The position numbers and the translations under genes are program-made. From positions 162,455 to 226,454 of the forward strand of contig CAJWML010000004.1 of NCBI GenBank assembly GCA_913043285.1: a DNA stretch of 64,000 bases, in the 5' to 3' direction. Under the pieces are notes generated by a model. That model did not search any database. It was not told where the DNA came from and worked only from the letters and a program-made list of their open reading frames with translations. This document shows, one piece after another, positions 40,148 through 47,989 of this stretch; within the stretch, counting starts at the first letter, position 1, and every line of letters begins with the position of its first letter. Origin of the DNA: CAKZNE01 sp002695025 (GTDB taxonomy: Bacteria > Bacteroidota > Bacteroidia > Flavobacteriales > Schleiferiaceae).

Positions 40148-41677
40148 TTACTTGGTGTCAGGATCTTTTTCAAAAATGAATCTGTATTCTTCTATTTCTT
40201 CCTCAAAGAGGATCTCCGGCTTGGCCATATTCGGTGTAGCATATGCGGTTAGCCACTTATTATCTGCTTTCAATTTAAATATTTCCGGGGTAACAATCTT
40301 TATATCATAGTATTGGGCTGCTACTACTGTAGCCCCATTGACATCTATAACTCCTGCTTTGTGATTTTTTGTATAGACGATAAGGTCATAAGCGGTAGTG
40401 TCAACAGACTGAAAACCGGAGGGTATAGAAACGCCTTTAGGATTAAACAAGGTGTAAGAGTAAGAGGTGGTAGTATAAGCACCATTACGAACACCATAAT
40501 AATCAGTCTTTGCCAAGAATAAGCCATTGCTCAACAATTCCACATTATCGTATACCTGAGAAGACTTCCGCGTTTCATTTATATCTATAAAATACCATTT
40601 GTTCAATTCCGCGTCCTTAACCGCAGTTACACCATCGGAACTGAAGGGTAAAGCGTTGGCATAGGAAGGTTTGATTTTAAACTTGCCATTTTTATTAATG
40701 AACCCATATAGTAGATAGGGGTAGCCACGGGGTTTATTTTTTATGGCTACAGGAGCCATTCCATTGGAAAATCGATCCGCCATTGCGTAAATCCTTTTAC
40801 AGCGGACTTTTCTTTTTCTATCTATAAAGTAATATTGATCACCGGGAAATTGGATAAGGGCTCTGTCATTGTAAAAAGGGTAGGCCTTTTCAAAACCAAC
40901 TGGTGCTCTCAGAACTTCTTCTCCTTCTGTATTGAGGTAATAACATTCTCCTTCATTACAAACTAAACCCAAACCATCACTAAAATCATATGCGATGGTC
41001 CATCTTGTGGAAGTTAACAAAGTAGAATCATTCTTGGTGTACCCGAATTTTCCGTTATCCAATTGTACTCTTCGAATTCCTTCTGAAATAGGAAAAGCTT
41101 TAATAACATTAGAAGCTCTTCCTCCCGTTTCGGCCACGTAGTATACATTATTCATATTAGAAGTGTCTTGAACTAAAGGTAGGCACGATAATCCTCCGAA
41201 TGCCACAATTTGAGCCCATAGATTAGTGGCTTTAGGATGCCCTGGATTATGGGATAGGAATTCATAAGCATCTTCAGATATTAATTGGATAATCTCTTCA
41301 GAGATTTGAATAGTGGAGTCTTTATTAGCTTGAGTTTTTAATATATGGTTAGAAAGTTCGCTGAGTTTATCCTTATCGAAAGCCACATCTACGCCACCAT
41401 TTTCCATTAATTTAATCATGTTCCATGTGTTTTTCACGAAGGCAGTCGGTATGAATATCCCTTTATGAATGTCCTGCTTCAGCTCACAGTTAATTATTGT
41501 TATATCATTCGTGATGATATTGTTCTTTGTATCCACATATTCATTGAAAGTATTAGTTTGTTCACTATGCTCCCCTGTTTGTACACCCTTTGAATTACTG
41601 ATTTCTTTATCCGTTTGAGCCTGGCAGAAGGAATAATTCAGCAACAGCAGAAATCCTGTATAGAATATTATTTTCAC
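40148..41677 (-). CDS. periplasmic WG-repeat-like protein with amyloid-like N-terminal motif
   Basis: This 509-residue product starts at GTG (41675-41677) and has a signal peptide (MKIIFYTGFLLLLNYSFCQAQ). Shortly after follows SKGVQTGEHSEQTNTF (about residues 29-44), which recurs almost unchanged at the C-terminus of the protein encoded just upstream. The pattern VQxGxxxxQxN resembles RHIM/PP-type and bacterial amyloid signalling motifs. The C-terminal half has WG-repeat-like units (YGFINKNGKFKIKPSYANA, KWYFIDINE). It may act as a sensor in the periplasm. That role is inference. Confidence 0.65.
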   Translation of the reverse strand: MKIIFYTGFLLLLNYSFCQAQTDKEISNSKGVQTGEHSEQTNTFNEYVDTKNNIITNDITIINCELKQDIHKGIFIPTAFVKNTWNMIKLMENGGVDVAFDKDKLSELSNHILKTQANKDSTIQISEEIIQLISEDAYEFLSHNPGHPKATNLWAQIVAFGGLSCLPLVQDTSNMNNVYYVAETGGRASNVIKAFPISEGIRRVQLDNGKFGYTKNDSTLLTSTRWTIAYDFSDGLGLVCNEGECYYLNTEGEEVLRAPVGFEKAYPFYNDRALIQFPGDQYYFIDRKRKVRCKRIYAMADRFSNGMAPVAIKNKPRGYPYLLYGFINKNGKFKIKPSYANALPFSSDGVTAVKDAELNKWYFIDINETRKSSQVYDNVELLSNGLFLAKTDYYGVRNGAYTTTSYSYTLFNPKGVSIPSGFQSVDTTAYDLIVYTKNHKAGVIDVNGATVVAAQYYDIKIVTPEIFKLKADNKWLTAYATPNMAKPEILFEEEIEEYRFIFEKDPDTK

Positions 41678-41678
41678 C

Positions 41679-42026
41679 TTAGTCGAAATGATTAGTTTGG
41701 GTACTGTGGTCTCCTGTTTGTACGCCCTGCGATCCTTTTATAACAATGTTTTCTTTCGGTACCGGTTGGGATACTGGTTTAAGGGTATCTGTTGCTGGAG
41801 CGGATTCAACCTCTCGTGTAATTTCCACCTGTTGAATTTCAGGTGAATTCTGTTTATCTGATTCGGTATAGTTGATGCCGCTATTTTCATTCGGATTTGG
41901 ATCATCATACACAACGGTGTAAATGAAGCCAAAAACCACGGCAATAGCTGCCAGAATTCCTGCTATTAAGGAGATTTTTTTTAACCAGGACTTAGATTTA
42001 TTTTTCTCTTTTTCCATTTGTTTCAT
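41679..42026 (-). CDS. single-pass membrane protein with C-terminal amyloid-like motif
   Basis: This 115-residue protein has a basic N-terminus, one membrane segment (about residues 15-37, ISLIAGILAAIAVVFGFIYT), a polar linker, and the C-terminal motif SQGVQTGDHSTQTNHF. The motif closely copies the one after the signal peptide of the next gene, which begins 1 base downstream. With the N-terminus inside, the motif would be in the periplasm, like that of its partner. A receptor-adaptor pair that nucleates through the shared motif is a testable model. No similar motif was noticed elsewhere in the window. Confidence 0.65.
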   Translation of the reverse strand: MKQMEKEKNKSKSWLKKISLIAGILAAIAVVFGFIYTVVYDDPNPNENSGINYTESDKQNSPEIQQVEITREVESAPATDTLKPVSQPVPKENIVIKGSQGVQTGDHSTQTNHFD

Positions 42027-42175
42027 GATTTAAAGAGTAAATTAATCATTTAGGATCAATAAATACTTCTTCTTTCGATTAAAGGCCAAAGAGATAGGAT
42101 AATAGTTAGCTTTCTCCCCATTCCCCGCATTATCCAACTTTGAATATATTTACCGCCCTCTAAAATCTCCCATAC

Positions 42176-43630
42176 GTGTTTGAACAGACCTTTAAAAACA
42201 TTGACGACATCCTCTATAAAGACTCCGGGGCCGATAGTGAACTCGATTACATCGGGCAAACCTCCTGGGTGCTTTTTCTCCGTTACCTCGATGAACTGGA
42301 GCAGGAGAAAGCCGATGAGGCCGGCCTGCGTGGGGAATCCTATACCTACATTATTGAAGAGCAATACCGCTGGCCGGTGTGGGCCGCTCCTAAAAATGAA
42401 AAGGGGGAAATAGACCACCATACCGCCCTTACCGGGCCGGATCTGGTGGAGTTTGTGGATAATCAACTGTGGCCCTACCTGGCCGGTTTCAAACAAAAGG
42501 CCGATAATCCCCAAACCATTGAATACAAAATAGGGGAGATCTTCAGTGAGCTGAAGAACAAGATACAAAGCGGCTACAACCTCCGCGAGATCCTGGAAAT
42601 GGCCGATGAGCTCAACTTTCAATCCACTACCGATAAACACGAGCTCAGCCACCTGTACGAAACCAAGATCAAAAACATGGGCAATGCCGGCCGCAACGGG
42701 GGCCAGTATTACACCCCGCGGCCCCTCATCCGCGCCATGATACAGGTTACCGACCCCCAGATGGGCGAAAAGGTGTATGACGGAGCCGTGGGCTCAGCCG
42801 GCTTTTTATGCGAAGCCTACCAGTACATGCTGCAGCGCATGGAAAAGACCACCACCCACCTCAAAACCCTGCAGGAAAATACCTTTTACGGCAAGGAAAA
42901 GAAAAACCTCGCCTACGTCATCGGTATTATGAATATGATATTGCACGGCATAGAAGCGCCCAACATCATCCACATCAACACCCTCAGCGAAGACATCCGC
43001 AGCATACAGGAAAAAGACCGCTACCACGTCATTCTCGCCAATCCCCCTTTTGGCGGTAAAGAGCGCAAGGAAGTACAGCAAAACTTCGACATCAAGACCG
43101 GGGAAACCGCCTTCCTCTTCCTGCAGCACTTCATCAAATCCCTCAAAACCGGGGGGCGGGCCGCCATTGTTATCAAGAATACCTTTTTGAGCAATACGGA
43201 CAATGCCGCCATCAGCCTGCGCAGGTACCTGCTGGAAAGCTGCAAGCTGCATACCGTGCTGGATATGCCCGGAGGCACCTTTTTGGGAGCTGGGGTAAAA
43301 ACGGTGGTGCTCTTTTTTGAAAAAGGCGAACCCACCCGCAGCACCTGGTATTACCAGCTGGACCCCGGCCGCAATATGGGCAAGACCAACCCGCTGAACG
43401 ATGCCGATATGGCCGAGTTTGTGGAGCTGCAAAAGCAAAAACCGGAGACCGAAAAAAGCTGGAACCTCAAAACCGCAGAGCTGGATACCCAAACCCTCGA
43501 TCTCAGCGTAAAAAACCCCAATACCCCGGAAGAGGCCCCTCTGCGCAGCCCACAGGAAATACTGGAAGACATGCAAACCCTCGATGCCGAAACCAGCCAA
43601 CTGCTGCAATCCGTAAAAGAACTGCTATGA
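42176..43630 (+). CDS. hsdM: type I DNA methyltransferase subunit HsdM
   Basis: This 484-residue protein starts with GTG at 42176. The SAM-binding motif is DGAVGSAGFL at about residues 201-210 (a variant of DPxxGxGGFL), and the adenine-methyltransferase catalytic motif NPPF is at about 288. N- and C-terminal helical regions match HsdM. It modifies adenine in the sequence chosen by HsdS. It overlaps hsdS by 4 bases. GC-rich codon use here contrasts with neighbouring AT-rich genes. Confidence 0.93.
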   Translation: MFEQTFKNIDDILYKDSGADSELDYIGQTSWVLFLRYLDELEQEKADEAGLRGESYTYIIEEQYRWPVWAAPKNEKGEIDHHTALTGPDLVEFVDNQLWPYLAGFKQKADNPQTIEYKIGEIFSELKNKIQSGYNLREILEMADELNFQSTTDKHELSHLYETKIKNMGNAGRNGGQYYTPRPLIRAMIQVTDPQMGEKVYDGAVGSAGFLCEAYQYMLQRMEKTTTHLKTLQENTFYGKEKKNLAYVIGIMNMILHGIEAPNIIHINTLSEDIRSIQEKDRYHVILANPPFGGKERKEVQQNFDIKTGETAFLFLQHFIKSLKTGGRAAIVIKNTFLSNTDNAAISLRRYLLESCKLHTVLDMPGGTFLGAGVKTVVLFFEKGEPTRSTWYYQLDPGRNMGKTNPLNDADMAEFVELQKQKPETEKSWNLKTAELDTQTLDLSVKNPNTPEEAPLRSPQEILEDMQTLDAETSQLLQSVKELL

Positions 43631-44802
43631 AGGAGGGGTGGGAAAAAGTAGAATTGGGTAAGTGCATCAAACTAAAAAGTGGGGAAGGTTTGACTGCAAA
43701 AAAAATGAATTCGGAAGGTTCCATACCGGTATATGGAGGCAATGGGCTCGCAGGAATGCATGATATACATAATGTTGAGGGAGAGAATATTGTAATAGGT
43801 AGGGTAGGTGCATTATGTGGAAATGCACGTTTTGTTCAGGGTAAGGCTTGGGTTACAGATAATGCTTTTAAAGTTACGGAGTTCTACTACTCCTTCGATT
43901 TGAAGTTCTTGGTTTATTTACTAAATCATATAGATCTTAGAAAATATGCACGGCAATCTGCACAGCCAGTTGTGTCAAACTCTTCATTAAAAAATGTAGA
44001 ACTCAGTTTTCCAAAATCCCTTTCCGAACAACAACAGATCGTATCCATTTTGGATAAGGCCTTTGCGGCCCTGGATGCCGCCCGGGCGAAGGTGGAGCGT
44101 AACCTGGCGAATGCCCGGGAGCTGTTTCAAAGCAAGCTAAACGAAGTGTTTAGCCAGCGCGGGCCCGGCTGGGAGGAGCGCAAGCTGGGGGAGGTGGCCA
44201 AGATCATTAATGGGTATAGTTTTAAAAGTAAGGACTTTGCGCCTGGTCAATCTACGAAGGTTGTGAAAATCACAAATGTTGGAGTAAAGGAATTTGTGGA
44301 AGATGAGCAAAATACATTACCAGAATCCTTTAGAAAAACTTATAAGTCTGTTAGTGTGCATGAGGGAGATTTAGTAGTAGCATTAACACGTACTATCATT
44401 TCTTCAGGTCTTAAAGTAGCTAGAGTTCCTGAATCCTATGATAAAGCATTGCTAAATCAGCGGGTAGCTGCGGTGGTTCCGGCCAGAGAAGTTATGGATT
44501 CAGAATACCTCTATTTTTATATCTGTTCAAGTCAGGTATATGATTATGTGTTAGATAATGTAAATACCCTAATGCAACCAAATCTTTCCATTAAGGATTT
44601 AAAGAATATGCCTGTGCCTTTTTCTAATTTGAAAAGTCAACATAAAATTAAAAGCCAGCTTTTGGGAATAGTTAATGCTACAGATGAACTAATAGACAAG
44701 TATGAGGAGAAGATAAGGAATATAGAAGAACTCAAAAACGCCCTGCTCCAAAAAGCCTTTGCCGGTGAGCTTACCCATACCCCACAAGAAGTAAGCGTAT
44801 AA
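43627..44802 (+). CDS. hsdS: type I specificity subunit HsdS
   Basis: This 391-residue protein has two target-recognition domains (about 1-135 and 185-330). They are separated by a conserved helical spacer (LSEQQQIVSILDKAF...DAARAKVERNLANA), and a second helical segment at the C-terminus contains DELIDKYEEKIRNIEELKNA. The recognition domains are AT-rich relative to the helices, as is usual for these exchangeable units. It determines the DNA sequence recognised by the HsdM/HsdR complex. The start overlaps the hsdM stop (ATGA). Confidence 0.93.
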   Translation: MKEGWEKVELGKCIKLKSGEGLTAKKMNSEGSIPVYGGNGLAGMHDIHNVEGENIVIGRVGALCGNARFVQGKAWVTDNAFKVTEFYYSFDLKFLVYLLNHIDLRKYARQSAQPVVSNSSLKNVELSFPKSLSEQQQIVSILDKAFAALDAARAKVERNLANARELFQSKLNEVFSQRGPGWEERKLGEVAKIINGYSFKSKDFAPGQSTKVVKITNVGVKEFVEDEQNTLPESFRKTYKSVSVHEGDLVVALTRTIISSGLKVARVPESYDKALLNQRVAAVVPAREVMDSEYLYFYICSSQVYDYVLDNVNTLMQPNLSIKDLKNMPVPFSNLKSQHKIKSQLLGIVNATDELIDKYEEKIRNIEELKNALLQKAFAGELTHTPQEVSV

Positions 44803-44839
44803 CACCCGCTTACCACCATCCTACGCAGATGCCTACCCC

Positions 44840-46531
44840 ATGAACTATACCCCCGAACAGGAAAACATCTTCCACTTCGTAAAAAATGCGGAAGGTCACG
44901 GCATTATTGATGCCGTAGCCGGGGCCGGAAAAACTACCACCATTATAGCCAGTGCCCGGCATGTGCCCGCAGATCGTAACATACTCTTTTGCGCCTTCAA
45001 CAAGAGTATTGCCAATGAAATAGAGGCCAGGTTTCATGCGCAGCATATGCACGGGGTAAGCGTAAAAACCATGCATGCCCTGGGCTTTAAAATGTTGCAA
45101 CCCCGCAGTTCTGTGGAAAGGCCATTGAAGTTAGTGGATAATAAATACGATCAGCTGCTGAAATCAGAAAGGTTAAAGGCTTTGTTGACCGAACAGTATG
45201 AGAAGATATTACTGATCAATGGGTACGAAACTGACCCGGATTCAGGTAGCTTCAAGGAATACCTCCTGAAAAACGAGCTATGGCGCATCAATGACCGGCT
45301 GCTGGATATGGTACAGAAGTTCCGGGCTACCCTGTGTAAAGATGATCCGAAAGACGTTTACCGGATGGTCCTCCACTTCAGCATCTTCAGTGTCCTGGAG
45401 GCCCAAAAAGATAAGTTCCGGGAAGAGTTGCAGGCTTACCACCGCTGCCTACAGATATTGCTGGAAGAGGGTAACGCCTATTCCCAACGCACGCTGCAGG
45501 TAGATTTTACCGATATGCTGTACCTCCCCGTGCAATGGAAGCTGGAACCGCCCGGTAAATTCGATTTCATATTTATAGATGAGTGCCAGGACCTTTCCAA
45601 AGCCCAACTGGCCATTGCCCTCAAATACGGTCATTCCGGCACGCGCATCCTCTCCGTAGGTGATCCCCGCCAATCCATTTACGGCTTTACCGGGGCAGAT
45701 ATAGAATCTTTCGGCCGGATAAAGGAAATTACCAAAGCCACCCCCTTGCCGCTTACCACCTGTTTTCGTTGCCCTCAGGGCGTTATTAAAATAGCACGGG
45801 AGATCAGGAAAGATATTACCGGCCGTAAACAGGAAGAGGGAGTGGTGGAAACCATAGCCTCGCACCAGGTAATAACCCGCGCCCGCCCGGGAGATCTCAT
45901 CATTAGCCGCCTCAAAGATCCCTTACTGCTGCTGGTGTTTGATTTCATCGATAAAGACATTAAAGTTCATATACACCCCGATGAGGTAAAGGAACTGATC
46001 AGCGAACTGCGCTACCTCTTTAAACCCGAAGAGCGGAATAAGCCTTTTTACGCCATACCCGGAGGGGTGGCAACTTTAATGCGGCAAGTCACCAAAAGTA
46101 GAGAATACATTATTACTAAAAATGCGGAAAGGATTATAGATGATACCGAAAGAAAAGAGGTGATAGAACAGGAAAAAGCCTATTTAAAAAAGCGTTTGGA
46201 TTTTTTAGAGAAAAAGAGCCTGAAATGGGAAGAATGCGCTACTATGGAGCAGGTACTGCTTAAGGTTAAAGATTACATCAGCGCCAAAGAAAACTGCATC
46301 CGCCTATCCACCATACACCGCGCTAAAGGCTTGGAAGAAAAACGCGTTTTTATCATCGATTATCCCCGCTTGCCCCATACCCGCCTGGGCATTCAGCCGT
46401 GGGAGCAAACCCAGGAAACCAACCTGAAATACGTGGCCGTAACCCGCGCCAAAGAAGAATTATACCTGGTAAGCGTGGTCAACATCCCGGAGAAAGAAGA
46501 AGAAGGCAGTTTATTTGATGATTTGTTTTAA
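44840..46531 (+). CDS. UvrD/Rep-like superfamily I helicase
   Basis: This 563-residue protein shows the SF1 helicase motifs in order: Walker A AVAGAGKTTT, motif II FIDECQDLS, motif III GDPRQSIYGFTGAD, motif IV TCFRCPQG, motif V STIHRAKGLE, and motif VI VAVTRAKEELYL. It lies between hsdS and the AT-rich gene pair within the restriction-modification locus. It may process DNA in the same defence function, or be a separate cargo gene. It recalls GajB-type helicases, but the OLD-type gene is 5 kb away and is not adjacent. Confidence 0.85.
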   Translation: MNYTPEQENIFHFVKNAEGHGIIDAVAGAGKTTTIIASARHVPADRNILFCAFNKSIANEIEARFHAQHMHGVSVKTMHALGFKMLQPRSSVERPLKLVDNKYDQLLKSERLKALLTEQYEKILLINGYETDPDSGSFKEYLLKNELWRINDRLLDMVQKFRATLCKDDPKDVYRMVLHFSIFSVLEAQKDKFREELQAYHRCLQILLEEGNAYSQRTLQVDFTDMLYLPVQWKLEPPGKFDFIFIDECQDLSKAQLAIALKYGHSGTRILSVGDPRQSIYGFTGADIESFGRIKEITKATPLPLTTCFRCPQGVIKIAREIRKDITGRKQEEGVVETIASHQVITRARPGDLIISRLKDPLLLLVFDFIDKDIKVHIHPDEVKELISELRYLFKPEERNKPFYAIPGGVATLMRQVTKSREYIITKNAERIIDDTERKEVIEQEKAYLKKRLDFLEKKSLKWEECATMEQVLLKVKDYISAKENCIRLSTIHRAKGLEEKRVFIIDYPRLPHTRLGIQPWEQTQETNLKYVAVTRAKEELYLVSVVNIPEKEEEGSLFDDLF

Positions 46532-46641
46532 CTTTCAGGATTTAAGAATAAATTTATTACTAAGATCATTCTATCCGATCAATACAATTTGAGAAAGGAT
46601 GTTGCCTTGAAGAATTGATAATAACAAAATTTATCTCACTT

Positions 46642-47223
46642 ATGAATTTAAAGGAGTTCTACAATCCAGCATCTGACCAATTATATATGGGTTTCGTTTG
46701 TGATGATTTGAATTGTAATATCATTGGGGGGTCCTCTAGCATATGTGTGTTGGATAAAGGCCGGGTTTTGAAAAACACCTTTTTAATTAGCCACGATTTG
46801 CTAGGAAACTTAGACATGAGAGATATTGAGGCTCAACGAACATTTTGGAGAGCTTTCTCACACCCTCAGGTTGCTCGCGTGCACGATATCTCTCTAAACG
46901 AGAGTAAATATGGTTTTTGGTTGTCTATTTTAATGGAGAATATAACGCATTTCAATCATTCAAAAGAGCTTTACCAAGCCAATTATCAAGATGTTTTGGA
47001 TCTGTACGATCTACTTAGAGACAAGTATGAGATTGTCTGGAGTGATAGAAATTATAAGAACGTGCTATTTGATCAAAGCGGTTGTTTTAAGTTGATAGAT
47101 CATCCGATAAGTTTAAATTTTGGATTTGATGTAATTCATCAACTTAAAAAATTTGAAACACACACAAAATTTCGGAAATTGGATTACCACATTATTGGAC
47201 CAGAAGAAACCACTTTAATGTAA
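46642..47223 (+). CDS. protein-kinase-fold-like protein
   Basis: The ATG at 46642 gives 193 residues; a TTG at 46615 is an alternative. The segment WSDRNYKNVLFD...FKLIDH reproduces the D-x4-N and later Asp spacing of kinase catalytic loops (HRDLKPEN...DFG), though the His is replaced. The N-terminal lobe is short, and no glycine-rich loop or clear Lys is seen. The gene is AT-rich, unlike the flanking GC-rich restriction genes. It may be an inactive or minimal kinase working with the membrane protein encoded 6 bases downstream. Confidence 0.55.
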   Translation: MNLKEFYNPASDQLYMGFVCDDLNCNIIGGSSSICVLDKGRVLKNTFLISHDLLGNLDMRDIEAQRTFWRAFSHPQVARVHDISLNESKYGFWLSILMENITHFNHSKELYQANYQDVLDLYDLLRDKYEIVWSDRNYKNVLFDQSGCFKLIDHPISLNFGFDVIHQLKKFETHTKFRKLDYHIIGPEETTLM

Positions 47224-47229
47224 AGGGAT

Positions 47230-47976
47230 ATGAAAGTTATACGTGAGAGTATCCAACTTTCAAAGGAAGGTATTTCAATTTCATATTACAGATATATTAC
47301 TGAAAGTTCAATTGGTTTGGTTTTATACCTAAGCGGGTATTTGGTTCTAAAATATATTGATAATAATCATGATTTACCATTTTTTCAAATCTTAGAAAAA
47401 TCACCAATTGAGAATAAGGTGGGGATTTTTATAATCGTTTTACTTACAAGTACTGCCGTAGGGAGCGCGATTTCTGGTTTAGGCTACTTTTTTTTAGGGT
47501 TTGTTGAGGCATGGATGGCAAGCTTATTTTTGAGAAGAGGTTCATTTCTATTGAGAATTTCTTGGGTCTCATATTCAGCCAATACTGCTCAAAGTCATTT
47601 TGATTGCAAAGGAAAGGATATATTAAAATTTGCTTATCATATCCAAAGATTACTGGAATATTATGATCATCCAAGAATTAGAATTAATACAAGAAGAACA
47701 TTAATGAGAAGCTTTTCTTTTCTGTTAATTTTTGTTTTAATAGTATTTTTAATTGAATGTAGTTGGATTATTAGTGTCATATTTATTTCTCTATTGATGA
47801 TGTCTTTAATTACAGCTTCCTTGGATTTATGTCATCAAACTTTGGTTAATTATTATATCGGCTATCAAATAACCAGGGATAGTGATTTTAAATCCAAACG
47901 ATTTGATCGTAAACTAAAGATTTTAGAAGAAGGGATTCGAAAAGAGAGTCAAACTTGGATTCCAATATCAGCTTAA
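47230..47976 (+). CDS. multi-pass membrane protein, AT-rich
   Basis: This 248-residue protein has about four hydrophobic segments (residues about 22-40, 62-92, 158-176 and 178-198) with charged loops and a soluble C-terminal tail. It shares direction and close spacing with the kinase-like gene and ends 13 bases before hsdR. The pair therefore looks inserted into the type I operon. It could be a membrane effector or anchor in a two-gene defence unit. No family is recognised. Confidence 0.6.
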   Translation: MKVIRESIQLSKEGISISYYRYITESSIGLVLYLSGYLVLKYIDNNHDLPFFQILEKSPIENKVGIFIIVLLTSTAVGSAISGLGYFFLGFVEAWMASLFLRRGSFLLRISWVSYSANTAQSHFDCKGKDILKFAYHIQRLLEYYDHPRIRINTRRTLMRSFSFLLIFVLIVFLIECSWIISVIFISLLMMSLITASLDLCHQTLVNYYIGYQITRDSDFKSKRFDRKLKILEEGIRKESQTWIPISA

Positions 47977-47989
47977 GTAGACCGTCTGA

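Noticed and set aside
42806..43609. 267-codon open frame antisense to hsdM
   Set aside because: Entirely inside hsdM, which has clear methyltransferase motifs; no independent start or motif support.
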